Below, piece after piece: positions 63,975-64,000 of a stretch of DNA of 64,000 nucleotides. The notes beneath the pieces are model-generated. The model was not told the origin of the DNA and made no database searches. It saw only the letters and a program-made list of their open reading frames with translations. Each line of letters opens with the position of its first letter. Within the stretch, counting starts at the first letter, position 1. This DNA is from Cristatella mucedo. Its lineage: Eukaryota > Bryozoa > Phylactolaemata > Cristatellidae. The stretch is taken from positions 1,687,001-1,751,000 of the forward strand of contig WPIO01000048.1 in assembly GCA_009760855.2 (NCBI GenBank), read 5' to 3'. Both the position numbers and the translations under genes were made by a program.

Positions 63975-64000
63975 ATGCCAGATTTGAGAAAAGATTTTGC
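63975..64000 (+). CDS. Start of another island gene, cut by the window end
   Basis: ATG followed by eight codons (PDLRKDFA...) to the window edge. TATAG lies 6 nt upstream at 63964-63968, and the gap from the previous stop is 28 nt, in keeping with the packing of the island. Confidence 0.5.

Larger units (their letters stand above)
59239..63977 (+). promoter_or_regulatory. TATAG motif just before every island gene start
   Basis: TATAG occurs at 59242, 61885, 62145, 62454, 62745, 63045, 63555 and 63964. The following ATGs are at 59250, 61892, 62152, 62462, 62754, 63053, 63562 and 63975, gaps of 3, 2, 2, 3, 4, 3, 2 and 6 nt. The upstream base is usually T or A, giving TTATATAGgAAATG in the best cases. 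All eight genes have it. It could be a late-type promoter/initiator giving near-leaderless mRNAs, or an AG splice acceptor used for trans-splicing of a polycistronic transcript. Confidence 0.8.

Overview
The window looks like nuclear DNA of an animal, probably an invertebrate; the species cannot be fixed from sequence alone. Two conserved animal genes are present. One is an uninterrupted GNL1-type circularly permuted GTPase on the minus strand (30068-31885). The other is a complete ten-exon PSMD14/Rpn11 proteasome deubiquitinase on the plus strand (34050-54523) with ordinary GT-AG introns. They are divergent, with about 2.2 kb between their start codons. Around them is gene-poor DNA crowded with decayed, mostly 5'-truncated retrotransposons.

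Layout. 1-300: LINE 3' ends. 2340-4440: a broken hAT-like transposase gene. About 8730-12345: an LTR retrotransposon with both LTRs, a tRNA-iMet-like primer site and gag-protease remains, but no recognisable reverse transcriptase or integrase. It is interrupted by two LINE pieces, one of them inside the gag zinc knuckle. 13-29 kb: many L2/CR1-type LINE fragments on both strands, tRNA-derived SINEs, a candidate solo LTR and simple repeats. 30-54.5 kb: GNL1 and PSMD14, the introns of PSMD14 being full of LINE copies, SINEs and a 240-bp CCCT repeat. 55-59 kb: more LINE/SINE pieces and a retropepsin fragment of a Ty3/Gypsy-like element.

At about 59.08 kb the sequence changes abruptly to AT-rich, tightly packed, same-strand coding DNA that runs off the window end. 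It opens with a ~117-bp imperfect hairpin (arms about 51 nt). A broken protein-primed family B DNA polymerase gene of the Polinton/adintovirus/bidnavirus kind follows, then at least seven small genes with no family I recognise. Three of these appear to be diverged tandem paralogs. Every one of the eight genes has the pentamer TATAG 2-6 nt before its ATG. I read this as an integrated, decaying DNA virus or Polinton-like element; it is the most novel part of the window.

The two host genes have unrelated housekeeping roles (a GTPase of nucleolar type and the proteasome lid). The LINEs and SINEs form interacting families: one SINE family ends in the same 3' hairpin tail as the abundant LINE, which suggests that it uses the LINE's machinery.
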